DNA of 64,000 nt from Nelumbo lutea (taxonomy: Eukaryota; Streptophyta; Magnoliopsida; Proteales; Nelumbonaceae). Every line of letters begins with the position of its first letter. Within the stretch, counting starts at the first letter, position 1. The position numbers and the translations under genes are program-made. This document shows positions 1 through 11,851 of this stretch, in pieces. Location: positions 12,400,934-12,464,933 of the forward strand of contig JAKGHH010000003.1 of the NCBI GenBank assembly GCA_022828595.1, written 5' to 3'. A model generated the notes under the pieces. That model saw only the letters and a program-made list of their open reading frames with translations, did no database searches and had not been told where the DNA came from.

Positions 1-1131
1 TCTCAATCTCTCTCTCTCTCTCTCTTCCTCCCTCATTCTTAACTCTCCCGTGAACATCTCCTCTCACTCTCCCTTTTCTCTATTTTCCTCGATTCAGTAG
101 CAAGTGAACAAGATAATTTCTTGTCTGTTTTTTTCTCTATTTCTCTATGTCTCTCTATCAAGACAATTAGAGCTTTATGCTTCGATGAGATAAGTTTCTG
201 TAAATCTTAACCCTAAATGCTAACATTTTTGCCTCTCTCTCATCTCTCTCGTCTCTCTTCCATATGCATTTGTGTCTCTCTTCCTACCTCTTGTGTCTCT
301 TTCACTTCCTCGCTCTTTGCCCCCCTCCTCCCTCTCTCTTGACTTCTTTCCCCCCTCATCCGTCTCTACTTCTCTGTTATTTATTTATTTATTTATTTTT
401 GTTTATAGGTTTTCCTCTTTTCTGTTGTGGTTTTGTGTGCCTTGGTCTCCGTGGTGGTGGCATTGTCTATGGGGCTTCTGAGTTTGGCCTCTTTGTATGG
501 TCGACGAAACCGTTTACATGGGAAAATCGGATTTGCTCCTCAATACGCCTCACATTGACGGAACTGTTTACTCTGTCTCCGTCTACTGGATCGTTTAATC
601 AAGAAAGTAAATTTGAAAGAGAGGGAAATAGACAGCGAGTTGGTGGTTCCCAAGCCGAGTGAGTTCTGCTTGCATTTTGATTTCCTCGTAGACAAAGCAG
701 CAGCAACGGAATAAAATGGAGGCAAGGTGACTCTTTGAGTTTGGATTGCAGTTCGCAGAGAGCGGACATGCTGACTCACCAACCAACACAACCCACATTC
801 GAAAGGCATCATTTCAGACGTGTCGTGAAGCGAATGAAAGCATGGAGCTTCTCTACATTTTCCCCTGCCTCCCCTTCTCCTCCATGTTTTTTCTCAAATC
901 AACTCCAATATCCGTCACGTCCCACTTCTGTCTCTGTCTCTCTGTTAACATACCAGACCACCTGTAAACCAACGGATTCCAATTTCATCTTCTCTCTCTG
1001 ATTCTCTGTAGGCATGGGGTTTCTTTACACTTGGTTGGGGGTTAGCATGGGAGACCCGCATGGGCTTTTTTTTCATGTCTTTCTTGTTAGTAGACTATTT
1101 TATTGTTTTTTCTAGGTGAGTTTTGGTGCAG
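1..1131. other. CT-rich non-coding flank with microsatellites
   Basis: No gene can be supported here. The stretch is pyrimidine-rich, with a TC dinucleotide run near 9-26, many further TCTC tracts up to about 350, and a TTTA run near 378-400. This composition is common in plant 5' leaders and first introns. It could be a large intron of the TauE/SafE-type gene whose last exons follow, because that gene must begin upstream of its visible exons. Open frames in 264-662 have no domain features and look accidental. Confidence 0.5.
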
Positions 1132-1952
1132 GTGTCAAGTGCCACAACCACCTTTGCTATGACATTCTCTTCATCTATGTCTATTGTAGAATATTACCTT
1201 CTGAAGCGTTTCTCTCGATATGGTAAGTAAAACCACTATAGTCTCTATTATTATTCTTGATTCTGTTCTGCCCCTTTTTGAAGGTCGAGAACAGTTATTG
1301 ACCCCAAAAATAAAGAGAGAAAAATATGTATTTGGGTGTACATATGCATTTGTGGCAGCCGTTGCTGCCTTTATAGGGCAACATGTAGTGAGGAGGCTTA
1401 TCATTGTATTAGGGGGGGCATCCCTCATCATCTTCATCCTCTCCATCACAATCTTTGTCACTGCAATCTCACTAGGTGAGTATCATTTGCGAAAAAGTGG
1501 TTTTAAGTATTAACATCTTCATTTGTATGCAATAAGGTTGTCTTTGGATTGTGGGGCAGAAGTGGAAAAGCAGCTTAGATGCTGCAATTCAGTGGAAAAT
1601 GAGAATTGACTACTCCCTTCCCAAGTTATTATTACCATCCATTATAATGATAGATAAAAACATGACTAATAGTAATAATCTGTTATTCTCTATGATTTAG
1701 AGCTGAGTGGTGAAGGAGATTTTTCAACTCCTTTTCAACCACATATTTCTGCTTTTGCTCTAATGCAAACAAGCTTAACTGAAAGACCAAACGAACTATT
1801 CTTCTACATTCACCCTAAAAAAATTGAGCTTCTTTAGTACTGAAGGCTCTTTATTTTATTTAACAGGTGGAGTCGGTATATCAAATATGATTTATAAGAT
1901 CGAGAAGAATGAGTTCATGGGTTTTGAGAACCTCTGCAAGTATGATGCTTAG
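1132..1952 (+). CDS. TauE/SafE-family membrane protein, last exons only
   Basis: These are C-terminal exons of a plant sulfite exporter TauE/SafE-family protein, a multi-pass membrane protein thought to move anions. Exon a (1132-1222) encodes VSSATTTFAMTFSSSMS then VEYYLLKRF, the family's hallmark segment. It is preceded by an acceptor (GCAG) and followed by a GTAAGT donor. Exon b (about 1359-1475) encodes AAFIGQHVVRRLIIVLGG and a hydrophobic helix ending AISLG. Exon c (1867-1952) encodes GVGISNMIYKIE and MGFENLC, ending in TAG at 1950-1952. Phases agree across 1475/1867. The 5' side of exon b is uncertain. The phase-correct acceptor at 1358 drops about nine residues relative to the family, yet family-like residues (YAFVA) lie just upstream of it. 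The original acceptor may be lost, and the copy may be a fragment. Earlier exons are not in the window. Confidence 0.75.
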
Positions 1953-2058
1953 TCCAATTTTTTTTCTTCACCTCTCTTTCTTGTTCTAAGTTATGCTCAT
2001 CAGGCACAAGTTGAGCCTCATTCTTTTGTATCAATTTTTCAATTGCTAGGATGAAAAC

Positions 2059-2096
<38 letters not shown>

Positions 2097-3035
2097 ATTC
2101 CATAGTTAGTATATTTAAGCTCAAATAGCCTTGTTCATTATTTAATTTAATCTTGCATTACTAGTTGGAATTCTGGAACTCCCATATATAAACTGTTTCT
2201 GGGTTCTGAGCCTTCTGGCACATGATCATTAATAGTAAAATTTTCATTGACTCTAGACATAAGATATATAATTGGATGAAGGGATCAGCCTACATGACGG
2301 ATTGATTGATCAGACTTGGGGTACCATAAGCTGTCTTCTCTTATAAAAGAAGCAACTAAATACACAATTTCAATCTCAGAGATGCACATGCACTTAAACT
2401 ATACAAAATCAGCTTCTACTTGAGCACTAAATATGACCAAAGAAATGGCAACCATCCTTATATGGATTCTCAAAGTGGATCATGGCTTTCACATACCTAT
2501 ATGATAGTTCAAAGGGGGTGTCAATTGGACTGGATTTGGTCCAATTCAATCCGATGAATACTTTGGACATTTTGGACCAGTCCAAAAGATCAAAGGTTTA
2601 CCGAGCTGAGCATGAAAATCCTAGAGGCAAAGAAGGCTATGGTCTTAGCTGGTTGGACTTGAAGTGAGAATGGATGAAGCAGTTTGTGATGGGAGAACTT
2701 TTATCTTTCCTTTTCTGAGAACCAAATAAGAACAATTTGGTTATTTTGATCATTTTACCAAGACTATTAATTTTACACAATTGTTTCTTTTTGGAATAGG
2801 TTTGATATTGCAAAAATCTTAGCAAACTTGTAATTCATATTATGGCTTTGTTTAGACCTTTAAAAATGTGAATAAAATGTGGGAAAATACAAGGTTGTTA
2901 ATTTTAATAAATTCTTAGTTACTAAAGAACACTAATTAAAAATTTGAAACATTTGAAATTTGATATTTACATAGTTGGATCAATTATCAATCCCATTTAA
3001 GATAATCAACCACTTATCAACTTTAACTTGTTCTT
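1953..3035. other. intergenic, TA microsatellite
   Basis: Non-coding downstream flank of the TauE/SafE exons. It holds a TA dinucleotide run at about 2062-2092. Short open frames (for example 2482-2667) show no recognisable domain. Nothing else is supported. Confidence 0.5.
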
Positions 3036-3566
3036 GCAGCTTTCTTCAAGTACAATTGTCATCTCCTTCGATTCCTTCAAGGGTCCATGTTGACTCTTCT
3101 ATTGAATAAATTATTTTCTTTCTTTTTCCATCAGAGATATCATCTAAGATTTTTTTTTTCTTTTGCAGGTTACCATCAAACCCCAATCTCCCCGTGTCTA
3201 ACCTGTGACACATGGTATCTTCTTCCTTTTATTTGATCCATTTTGTAGGAATTTTAAGATCTCAACTCTTCATTGTATTTCTTTTTTGTTTGTTCTGGTT
3301 TTTTCGAACATGCATAATCTGTTTTTCAGGTATTTTATGATCTATCTTTGCCAAATGGTTTCAGTTTTCTGCTTGGGTTTCTAATCCAGCCCCTGCGAAG
3401 CAGGTGCCCCTCCGCAGGTATATACTTATTATGGAACGGGTGGTTTCTCCTTGCGCTAAATGGAATCTACTCGTGCGAGTAGATTAGCGCTCTCACGTGC
3501 AGATATTTTATACGTGTAAAAAACATCTGTTTGTTCAACCAAGGGTTTGATTCACGAGCACACAAT
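3036..3566. repeat. tandem duplication, unit 1 (531 bp)
   Basis: This unit starts at GCAGCTTTCTTCAAG and runs to the GATTCACGAGCACACAAT end. It is repeated head-to-tail immediately downstream with only scattered substitutions and one or two indels, so the duplication is recent relative to the surroundings. The unit contains a T-rich stretch, two acceptor-like TTTTGCAG sites and a perfect palindrome. No protein domain is recognisable in it. It could be a non-autonomous mobile element or a duplicated leader or intron piece. Confidence 0.9.
3453..3490. repeat. palindrome (hairpin) in unit 1
   Basis: AATCTACTCG (3464-3473) and CGAGTAGATT (3476-3485) form a 10-bp perfect stem around a 2-base loop. 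GCGCT (3453-3457) and AGCGC (3486-3490) add an outer 5-bp arm with a small one-sided bulge. The base pairing is seen directly. Its role is unknown. Confidence 0.85.
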
Positions 3567-4097
3567 GCAGCTTTCTTCAAGTACAATTGTCATCTCCCTC
3601 AATTCCTTCAAGGGTCCATGTTGACTCTTCTATTGAATAAATTATTTTCTTTCTTTTTCCATCAGAGATATCATCTAAGAGTTTTTTTATTCTTTTGCAG
3701 GTTACCATCAAACCCCAATCTTCCCGTGTCTAACCTGTGACACATGGTATCTTCTTCCTTTTATTTGATCCATTTTGTAGGAATTTTAAGATCTCAACTC
3801 TTCATTGTATTTCTTTTTTGTTTGTTCTGGTTTTTTCGAACATGCATAATCTGTTTTTCAGGTATTTTATGATCTATCTTTACCAAATGGTTTCAGTTCT
3901 CTGCTTGGGTTTCTAATCAAGCCCCTGCGAAGCAGGTGCCCATCCACTGGTATATACTTATTATGGAACGGGTGGTTTTTCCTTGCGCTAAATGGAATCT
4001 ACTCGTGCGAGTAGATTAGCGCTCTCACATGCAGATATTTTGTACGTGTAAAAAACATCTGTTTGTTCAACCAAAGGTTTGATTCACGAGCATACAG
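3567..4097. repeat. tandem duplication, unit 2 (531 bp)
   Basis: Second unit of the direct duplication, offset 531-532 bp from the first. It ends at GATTCACGAGCATACAG, beyond which similarity stops. Differences from unit 1 are single-base changes (for example in the T-run near 3687) and changes in the CCCATCCACTGG segment. Confidence 0.9.
3985..4022. repeat. palindrome (hairpin) in unit 2
   Basis: Identical to the palindrome in unit 1: inner stem 3996-4005 with 4008-4017, outer arms 3985-3989 and 4018-4022. It is conserved although neighbouring bases differ between the two units. Confidence 0.85.
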
Positions 4098-5110
4098 ACC
4101 TTCGAGTCAGGAGAGCTTCGAGGTAAGAATGGGAGAATGGCGAGCGCCGAGTAAGAAATCCAACGGCGAGCTTTGAGGAAGAAATTGAGGAAGACCATCT
4201 TGTTTCAGCTGTGCCTCCCGTAGAAAACCCTACTTCTCTTTGATTCGCTGTTACTGCAACCCCTGTAAGGTTTCTGGAGACGGATCTGTTCCCTTCCAAG
4301 GTATGTGGGTTTAGCTTTTTCTTTCATTGCATTCGTTTTGATTTTTCCCCGTTCTTCAAAATCTAGGGTTTTTCAACCTCAATGTTCTATTGTATTTGTT
4401 CTCATTGTTTTCTCTTTCTCGGTTCTCGTTGTAACTAATTTGCTCATCTTCTGTTCTCAGAAGATGATTGAGAGAAATAGGAAGTAATTGATTGAGAGAA
4501 AAAGTGTGGAAAAAAAGAGATAAAATAGGAATGAATATAAAATATTTTCTTATATAACAGATTTTTTTCTTTGCATCTTGTCTGAAATTTTGAAATTCCT
4601 ATAGTTTCTTTTTCTTAAAAAAATCGTTTTGAAGGAGGCCAAAATCTATATCCAAACCAAAATTAGCTACTTTGGTTGCACATCATGATTACAAATAGAT
4701 CCATCAGAGTTAAGGCTCAATACCCATAGGCTTTTTCTTAAGGTGTCCAATTTTGATTCTTATGAATAATCTTGAAAAGGTCTCTTCAGTTTGAGATGAT
4801 GCCCCCATTATTTGGACTTCCGTTTTGGCTTTCATTTTAGCTCAAATTCAGCTCTTTATATAGCTTGGAGAGTCATCCTTTTGGCTTTCATTTTAGTCAT
4901 TCTGTTTGTAAGGCATTATGAGACTATAAGTAGAAGTACTGTTCTCCCTCAGCCACCTGAAATGATCAAAACACATTAGAAGGATGTTTCATTCCTTCAC
5001 TGTCTGAAAATTTGTTTCAGGTGTCCAATGCCTAATACAGCTTCAACAACTTAGGTACAGATTCAAAACAAGAAATACAACCTTCCTGCCTAATCAACCG
5101 GAAAGTCTAA
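4098..5110. other. intergenic, possible leader exon
   Basis: The stretch 4098-4300 is less AT-rich and ends in CCTTCCAAG followed by GTATGTGG at 4301, which is a good plant splice donor. This pattern would fit a 5' untranslated exon of a plus-strand gene, but no downstream coding exon could be linked to it. The remainder to 5110 is AT-rich with no supported feature. Confidence 0.3.
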
Positions 5111-5998
5111 TCATCCTACAAAATTTCCAAATGTCTGCATCCATGAATGCAAGGTTCTGGAGGTGGAAAGGTCTGTAAATACAAGAATGCAAACAGTTAC
5201 TTGATTCACCAGCTTCTCATTAGACACATAGCTTTTATCTTCTGATGCAACATTTGTATCTGTTGACAATTTAATTGTAAGAGCACTATCAGCACATTCA
5301 GATGTGAAGTTCAAAGCACCTGAAATCTTGTCATGAATCTTTCTCTCCACTACATATGTTTCACCATGTCCAACTTTATGATCTGAACTCAAATAAAAAG
5401 TTTGCTTATCCAAGGATAAAGGACCCTGCCTACTTCCTGAGTCATTTTGTTCACTGGTATGCCTCCATGTGAAGATGAGAGGAAAGCATTTTGCTTCATC
5501 TCTTTCCACAATTTCAATGAGTCATTTTCCTCCAAAGGCTCAGTTGAGCTCCTACACTCCGAAACCTCTCTGGATTTAACATGACCATAAATTTCATAAG
5601 GAAAAAATGATTTTTGATCAACTGAGCTGAAGACACCTGTTGCATTGAGATCCAATCCGGTGCCTCTTGAAGCTGTAAAATTACCACCATGATCTTTGTG
5701 ATGCTTTGCAAGCAAAGATGGCTTGCTAACATCATCATTCTCATTTTCATGAGAATGATTAGGTTGACTAATTCCTGAATCATGAACATTTTTTGGGTCT
5801 TTCTTTCTATCATTTACTTCCTTTCCTCTTTTTAAATGGCTTGCTGATCTGCTTTGAATGTGACCATTTTCAAGCTTTTCACATCTGACTAGGGCCTCAA
5901 TTATAGAATGGACCTGTTTACTATTCCTCACATAGTTAATGATCCCAGGGTTCAATTCATTGAGTAAACCCACTAGGGGTTGCAATCTTTGTGAATCT
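5111..5998 (-). pseudogene. frameshifted fragment of a conserved plant protein gene
   Basis: I do not recognise this family by name. Read on the minus strand, 5998-5969 encodes RFTKIATPSG. A single extra G then shifts the frame, and 5985-5389 continues with LLNELNPGIINYV, SKQVHSIIEALVR and a polar, low-complexity middle rich in S, N, K and D, ending LWKEMKQNAFLSSSHGGI. A second shift near 5450-5470 moves the open frame to the one covering 5509-5200. A GTAACT donor-like site near 5200 and a TTTACAG acceptor at 5173 suggest a retained intron, so this is a genomic fragment rather than a processed copy. There is no start codon context. A 22-base piece of its own sequence (near 5912-5935) is repeated just outside its end (6002-6024), as expected of filler DNA at a break. 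Soluble, probably nuclear, is only a guess from composition. Confidence 0.55.
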
Positions 5999-8535
5999 AT
6001 TGACCTGTTTACTATTCCTCACATATATATGATGTTTATATGTAAGTACTGAGCTTTAGGTTGAATCATATCTGAAGGAGTCCCACAAGATGTATGGGAA
6101 ACTCCTAAAATAATAATCTTGCTTTCCTATAATAAAAAAGGTAAGAGGAAAATTAGATGTTTATTTTGCTTTTAACATAGATCCTCTTGTGGCAAAGCTC
6201 TATGTATGTTAACACAGGAATGAGTTCCCAATCCACTCACAAATATCCATCGTTTAGTAATCTAAGTTGTGAGGGCACATACTAGTATTATAAAAATAAA
6301 TACATAATCTGAGTATGCAAATACAAATAGGTTGTTAACTTATAGATTACATTCTTTCTACAATAATTAAGCTTTTTAGACGTGGATCCTATGAGCCACT
6401 TACAGATTATGTTACTATAGTTCTGATAGTAATTGAGTTTCAAAGTGACAAGGTTATATTTGCTTCACAATACCAATGCATGGCAAGAAGCAACATTGAA
6501 GCTGAATGGTGATTAGTTATAGGAGCCATGGACTTGTTATGAAATAGATGAACCAGCCGCAATTGGAATGCCATTGGGCTGAGAGGATACTTAAGATTGT
6601 GAAGAACATGATTTCTGTTTTATTTTTCTTGCCAAGTAAAGATGAATAACATTATTTCTGTTTTTGATGTATATAAAATCTTACTTGTCAGTAGGATAGA
6701 CAATGATATAGCTCACCATATTTTTGCCTTTTTTTGCTTGTAATTATAAGATGGATCTATGTTTCGACATCCCTGAGTAGGGAATTCTTGTAAATACATT
6801 GTCATCTTTACTAAAAAGGTTGATGTTAAAAAAAAAAAAGATTTGTTCCTTTAGATCTTGGGACTCTATTGGCGTTGATGTAGACTGCAAAGATATTAAT
6901 GAGCCTAGAATCAGCTTGTGGAACAGATGCTGGTTTCGACATTTGCATTTATCGAATACCACATGATTATTCTTCTTTTTGTTTGATGGAATCCTATGCT
7001 CGTGTTTCAGTTTATATTTCTCTTAGGCTTTTTGTTTGTTGAGTTTCTATTTTTTTTTTTTCATTTAATTAGATAGCCTATTTAAGTAAATGTTTAAAAT
7101 TTGTGGAAGGTGTATTTGGTTGGATTCCAAGCGAAAGCAAACCATTCAAATGGCTACAAATAATTAATAAAGAGCTCGGAAAAATAAAGCTACTTCTGGG
7201 CGTTTGGTATTCGGGTTAATCAAGGTGTCCAATTGTTAACTGGTTAATCCATCAATATATGCAACTTAAATTTGTGATTAATCAAGGCTGGTTCTAAAGA
7301 CAAAATTGTTCAAGTATGGTTATCAATTTTGTGAGAATGGAGGAACCTACAATGAAAAAGAAAGAGAGAATAATTTAAATCCTTTATTTTCCGTTTCCTT
7401 CTTTTTTTGGTGGTGGTGGGTTGGAGTCATGGAGGGTTGGGATAATTGTGCACTAGGGCTGCATCTATATGCAATACAACTAATTTACATTATCACTTGT
7501 TTTATTTTACTATTATTTTTGCACAATGTAATTCACATTCCTTATGATCAGCCCCCGCCCGCTAGTATTGGAGATAATTATAGTTGGAGGAGGCAAACCA
7601 ATGGCAAGAGGCAGATAGGTCAAGAATTTATCATTACACCAAGTACTGACCTATCTTTGTTTGCATTGACGATGAAATAAAATAAAGCCCGAAACAAAAG
7701 TGAGGTAAAATGCAAACCAAAAGTAATCCAGAAATGTATTCTTTCCATTTGCACTCTCATGCATTTATATTAGTATAAATGAGATTGCACTACAAATAAA
7801 CAGAGCCTTAAGGTTGAAGTCTGTATATTTCAGTTTATCGAAGGCCTTCGATGTGGTGTCTTATGGGAATCCACATCCTCTATACCCTTGGTATAGAAAA
7901 ATTTCTGTACCAGACCAATAACAATCTACTACATGCTTCCCATTTTAAAACTAAAGTGTTTTTTTTTTTTTTAAATGGTGACAGTTTGCTATTGATCTGA
8001 TAAGAAAATTGGTATTTTCACTTTGTCTACGCCATCCAACAAAAACAACTTCTCAACTTTATTGCAAGAGTTTTGTGATCACAATTATAACAAGGCTTTT
8101 GTCTTTGCATTCTTGCACCTCAATTTTAATTTGTCTGAAATGTTAGACAAGTGGCTGACCACTTTGTTGCTTCTGTTACAAGTTGAAAAATAATGTAGCA
8201 GATGGAACTTCAGCAAATATGAACATTTAGACCGCTGGCCTGAGATCCCAACAGAAGAGTTAATAATGACTAATTTGGTCAAGTGTTCAAGTGTTTCGTT
8301 GGGTTGGTTAATAGTTCATATTTGAGATTCGTGATTAGCAACAAATGTGGACAGGACAAGGCTATCAAATGCTGCTTGTGGATCACCACTCATCAAGCTC
8401 AGTGGGCTCATCTGATTCCTTGAAATGAAAATCTATCAGCTGGTTATTGTACCACTTCAATATTCTCTCCACTGGAACTAATGCAGAGATGGTGTAAATG
8501 GAGTAAATCAATAAATTATGATGAGGAAATTCTAA
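5999..8535. other. intergenic, no gene seen
   Basis: AT-rich sequence with poly-A and poly-T runs (for example 6828-6840 and 7049-7060). Open frames such as 6744-6962 and 7306-7680 are short, lack domains and have no splice context. Nothing is supported. Confidence 0.45.
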
Positions 8536-8676
8536 GGGTCTATTTGGTTCATAGTTAAAATTGGAATAGGGGGGGGGGGGGGATGAATTTCGATTCCACT
8601 CAACCAAACAGTTGGAATCGAAACGACTATTCCATTTCTAATTCCAGACCTTTGTTCCCACGATCCAAATGGACCC
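8536..8676. mobile_element. Tourist-like MITE with TAA target duplication
   Basis: A 141-bp element starts GGGTCTATTTGGTTC and ends CCAAATGGACCC, near-perfect terminal inverted repeats. It is flanked on both sides by TAA (8533-8535 and 8677-8679). The GGGTCYRTTTGGTT terminus with a 3-bp TAA/TTA target duplication is typical of PIF/Harbinger-related Tourist MITEs. The interior has the ATTCCNATTCC-like composition also seen in the related copies at 24918, 45563, 50675 and 52480, plus a G homopolymer at about 8569-8582. Confidence 0.85.
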
Positions 8677-11600
8677 TAAGTGTACATAGCGTGGATTCGA
8701 ATTGTTGCATCTTGCAACAAATATTACAATGCATTTTGATGGGCACAACACTTAAAATGCCAACTAAGGTTATGTTTAAGTGGTGTTTTTTTTTTGGATT
8801 TTGAGAGGGGGGAAAGTTGGTCAATGGGATTTTGGTTCTTATTGACCAAGTATCCTATGTTTTTTTTTTTTTTCAAATTTATGTAGGGACCAGGGAAAGT
8901 TTATTTTAAGTGATACCCATCTCCTAGGTGAATAAATAACTTTTTCACGTAGGGGGAAGTTGTCAATACTTGAATAGGACAAAATGCCCCTTTTAGTAAT
9001 GGATTTTTTATGGTTAAAATGATCATTACCTTATTTACATGAGAAATAAAAGAACATGGGTAAATGCACTTACCTGGGTAAGTGTTTCTTAGGAAAAACT
9101 TGATCAAGTAAATGCATTTACCCAGGTAAGTAACTTACTGAAAAGCGAATGGAGTCTTAGTGTTATCATCACTTCTACTTACAACGTTTTAGGTTGGTCA
9201 AACCAAATTTTATGAGAATACTACTTCAAATGCTATGAGTTATCAATACAACATTTGGTACATTGATTTTTTTTTTTATGAAACACCAAATATGATGTTT
9301 CTACTATAAATGCCAACATCCAATCTAATGCATATATATTTTTTGGTGGAAGCAGTTATCTAATATCACAATTTCTCAAAAATTTGTATTTATAAGCTCC
9401 AAAGTTCCTAAGAGAAACAACAATGATACCAAACACAACCTAAAGCGTTCCCCTTCATTATCTAGGCATCCAAATAATAAATTTTCACAATCAATGAAAA
9501 GATTATTAACCTTGTGCATAAAGTTTTCCATGAATTTCCACGTATATCAAGACTCCCTTGAATCTTCTCTTGCATTTCTACTAAGATTTCTTCCGTCAAC
9601 TAGGTGAGGTGAATAGGGCTTGCCTGCTTCCGCAAACAACTTTCCTCTCTTTAAACAGGTGGGTTCATTTGGCTGGTAGACTCCACTGAAAACGGTAGAC
9701 ACAACACATCAGAATAGCAGATAACTTTCACTTTCACTTATTCAGATGAGCGTGATGGGAAGGTCTTTGGCCTCTTGCTTATACAATCAGGATGGTATCA
9801 CAATTTTCTACTTTTGGTATTTCAAAGAAATCTAAATTTAGTATGTATTTGGTTTTTGAGCGTTTATCTTGGGGTGTTTATTGCTTTAAACGTTTATTTG
9901 AAAAAAATTACTTTAAACATTTATTGATAGTTGATTATAACTTTAAACATTTCTTGCTTTCTAAGTAAAAATGCAAGGATTTGACGTTTTCCTAAATGTC
10001 TCGTGCACATAAGTCTAAGCATTTATGTTTTTTAGTAGTTATTTAATAAACATTAAAATTAAATAATGGTTTCGTACACAATAAAATCCAACACTCATAT
10101 AGCAGCATTTTTTCGATAAACACTCACAGAACCAAATATAGCTTTAATTATTTATTGGAAAATTCTTACAAATAAAATTCATCACAGAGAATTTGTATGT
10201 ATTCCATTAGTGACTAGACAACCCATGGGTTTTTATTACAACTAGGGATTTAATAAACTAAACGTATACCCAAGATGGACACTCTCTCTACTTTTCATTA
10301 AAAATCATACATTCTAATAATACCTTAGAATGGAAATTATTTTGTATGAGCTACGGTTTAAAGCAACCATGACTTCGTGTTAATTAATAACTCAACCAAC
10401 ATCCCAGCAACTATGATATTCTCTTGTGGATATTCGTTTCTTAAACTTATTCTTTCATGCCCGAGGGCTTAAAAATCAAACTAAAGCCCCGTCACGTAAA
10501 TGATAGGTCCGAAATAAAATAAGTACCTCTTTACTTTAGTCGCATCCTACCCAATCAAATTCAAAGAACATGATTACCTAACATGGAATATCTACTTAAT
10601 GGTTTCCACATGGAAACAGAGGAGGTGGGCGAGGGGTGTAAGTTGGACAAGGCTGGGTTGAGCATTTGCTTTAAATTTGATGGGCTAGCCCAAGGGCGAG
10701 GAACCGAACCGATTATTAATGGGCTCCACATTGGTAGGTGATAGCCCTAGAATCGTTTCATTTATTAATCGGGTCAGACCCGATTATACGTGACCACACT
10801 TGAGAGTTGAGAGCTATAATTACCTATGTTAATGATAATTTAAAATTTTAATTTTGATAATATAAAATTACAACAAAACTAAATTGCCTTTATATATTAT
10901 TAATTATTTAATTGATAATCAATCCTGACCCAATTATTGATCAGAACAAAACCACAGAACCAAAACTAACCTTAATCAGTTCTGTCAGACCTGATTCATT
11001 GACAGCCCTATAAATTATTCTAAGTTCTAATCACCATCGTCTGCACTTTTCGCCATTTGTCCTTGGTCTAGGCAGAAGATAGAGATCTCTTAGGAGCGTA
11101 TAACATGCATGTTTTTGTTTTCATTTGTTTTTGAAATCACCATATTAATAAAAAAAAAAAAAAACAAAAACATGTATTTGAACTCTATTTTTGTTTTAAA
11201 AGAAAAAACAAAGTTGATTTTATTCGAAAAAGCAATACATGTTTTTAAAACCAATAAGATATTGTTTTTAAAAACAAACAAAATTTTTAGTATAAAAATT
11301 ATAATGATCTATGGAATATGATGTTGAATAATCAAATGAAAACATGTAGAAACCGTTCAAGAGAATGTTTTCGGTTTCGGCTTAGTTGTGAGATTCCAGA
11401 AATCGTTCAGGAAGGGTGGAGGAGGACAACCTCATAATAATGATTGGGATTCACATAGGCCCTATTACGGAGGAAACACTGTCAAACGAAGTGTCCAAAT
11501 GGTGATCCATTGGTGTCTTTGACTGCAAAATTTATTTAGTTCGCCAAAAAGCCTGGTGAGGGGTGAGAAGGGTCAATCTGAGCCTGAGTTAGGGCGTTTC

Positions 11601-11851
11601 TGTCAAACCATGAAACTGGTCCAAAGTGCACAAAACCAAATAAATCAATCTTTTTTAATTTCGACTTATCATAAAACCCTTTACTCAATTTAATTCTGAT
11701 CAGGCCAGACCTGACTACTAAAAGCACACCCCATGAGGAAAGAAAGGGTAAGATGAAAAAAGGGGTACATGAAACTGGTTACCAATCAGGATATAAACAT
11801 ACATACAAGTGAGCATATGCTCAATCTCAAGCTTATCTAATAAACCAACGG
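8677..11851. other. intergenic, old repeats
   Basis: No gene is seen. The stretch 11100-11320 has TTTTTGTTTTCATTTG-type sequence resembling 25300-25620 and 45950-46260, so it is probably a relic of a dispersed repeat. Runs of A/T are frequent. The ORFs 11536-11939 on the minus strand are downstream flank of the FTR pseudogene and show no domain. Confidence 0.4.
10632..11010. mobile_element. possible hAT-like relic
   Basis: The block begins AGGGGTGTAAGTTGG and ends CATTGACAGCCCTA. Its ends are imperfect inverted repeats of the AGGGNTGTNA type seen in clearer hAT-like elements at 55084 and 61938. No 8-bp target duplication is visible. The call rests on termini alone. Confidence 0.3.

Noticed and set aside
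264..662. Frame of 132 codons with a hydrophobic start as a secreted protein
   Set aside because: The hydrophobic part is produced by CT-rich simple sequence. Two overlapping frames are open through it and no domain follows.
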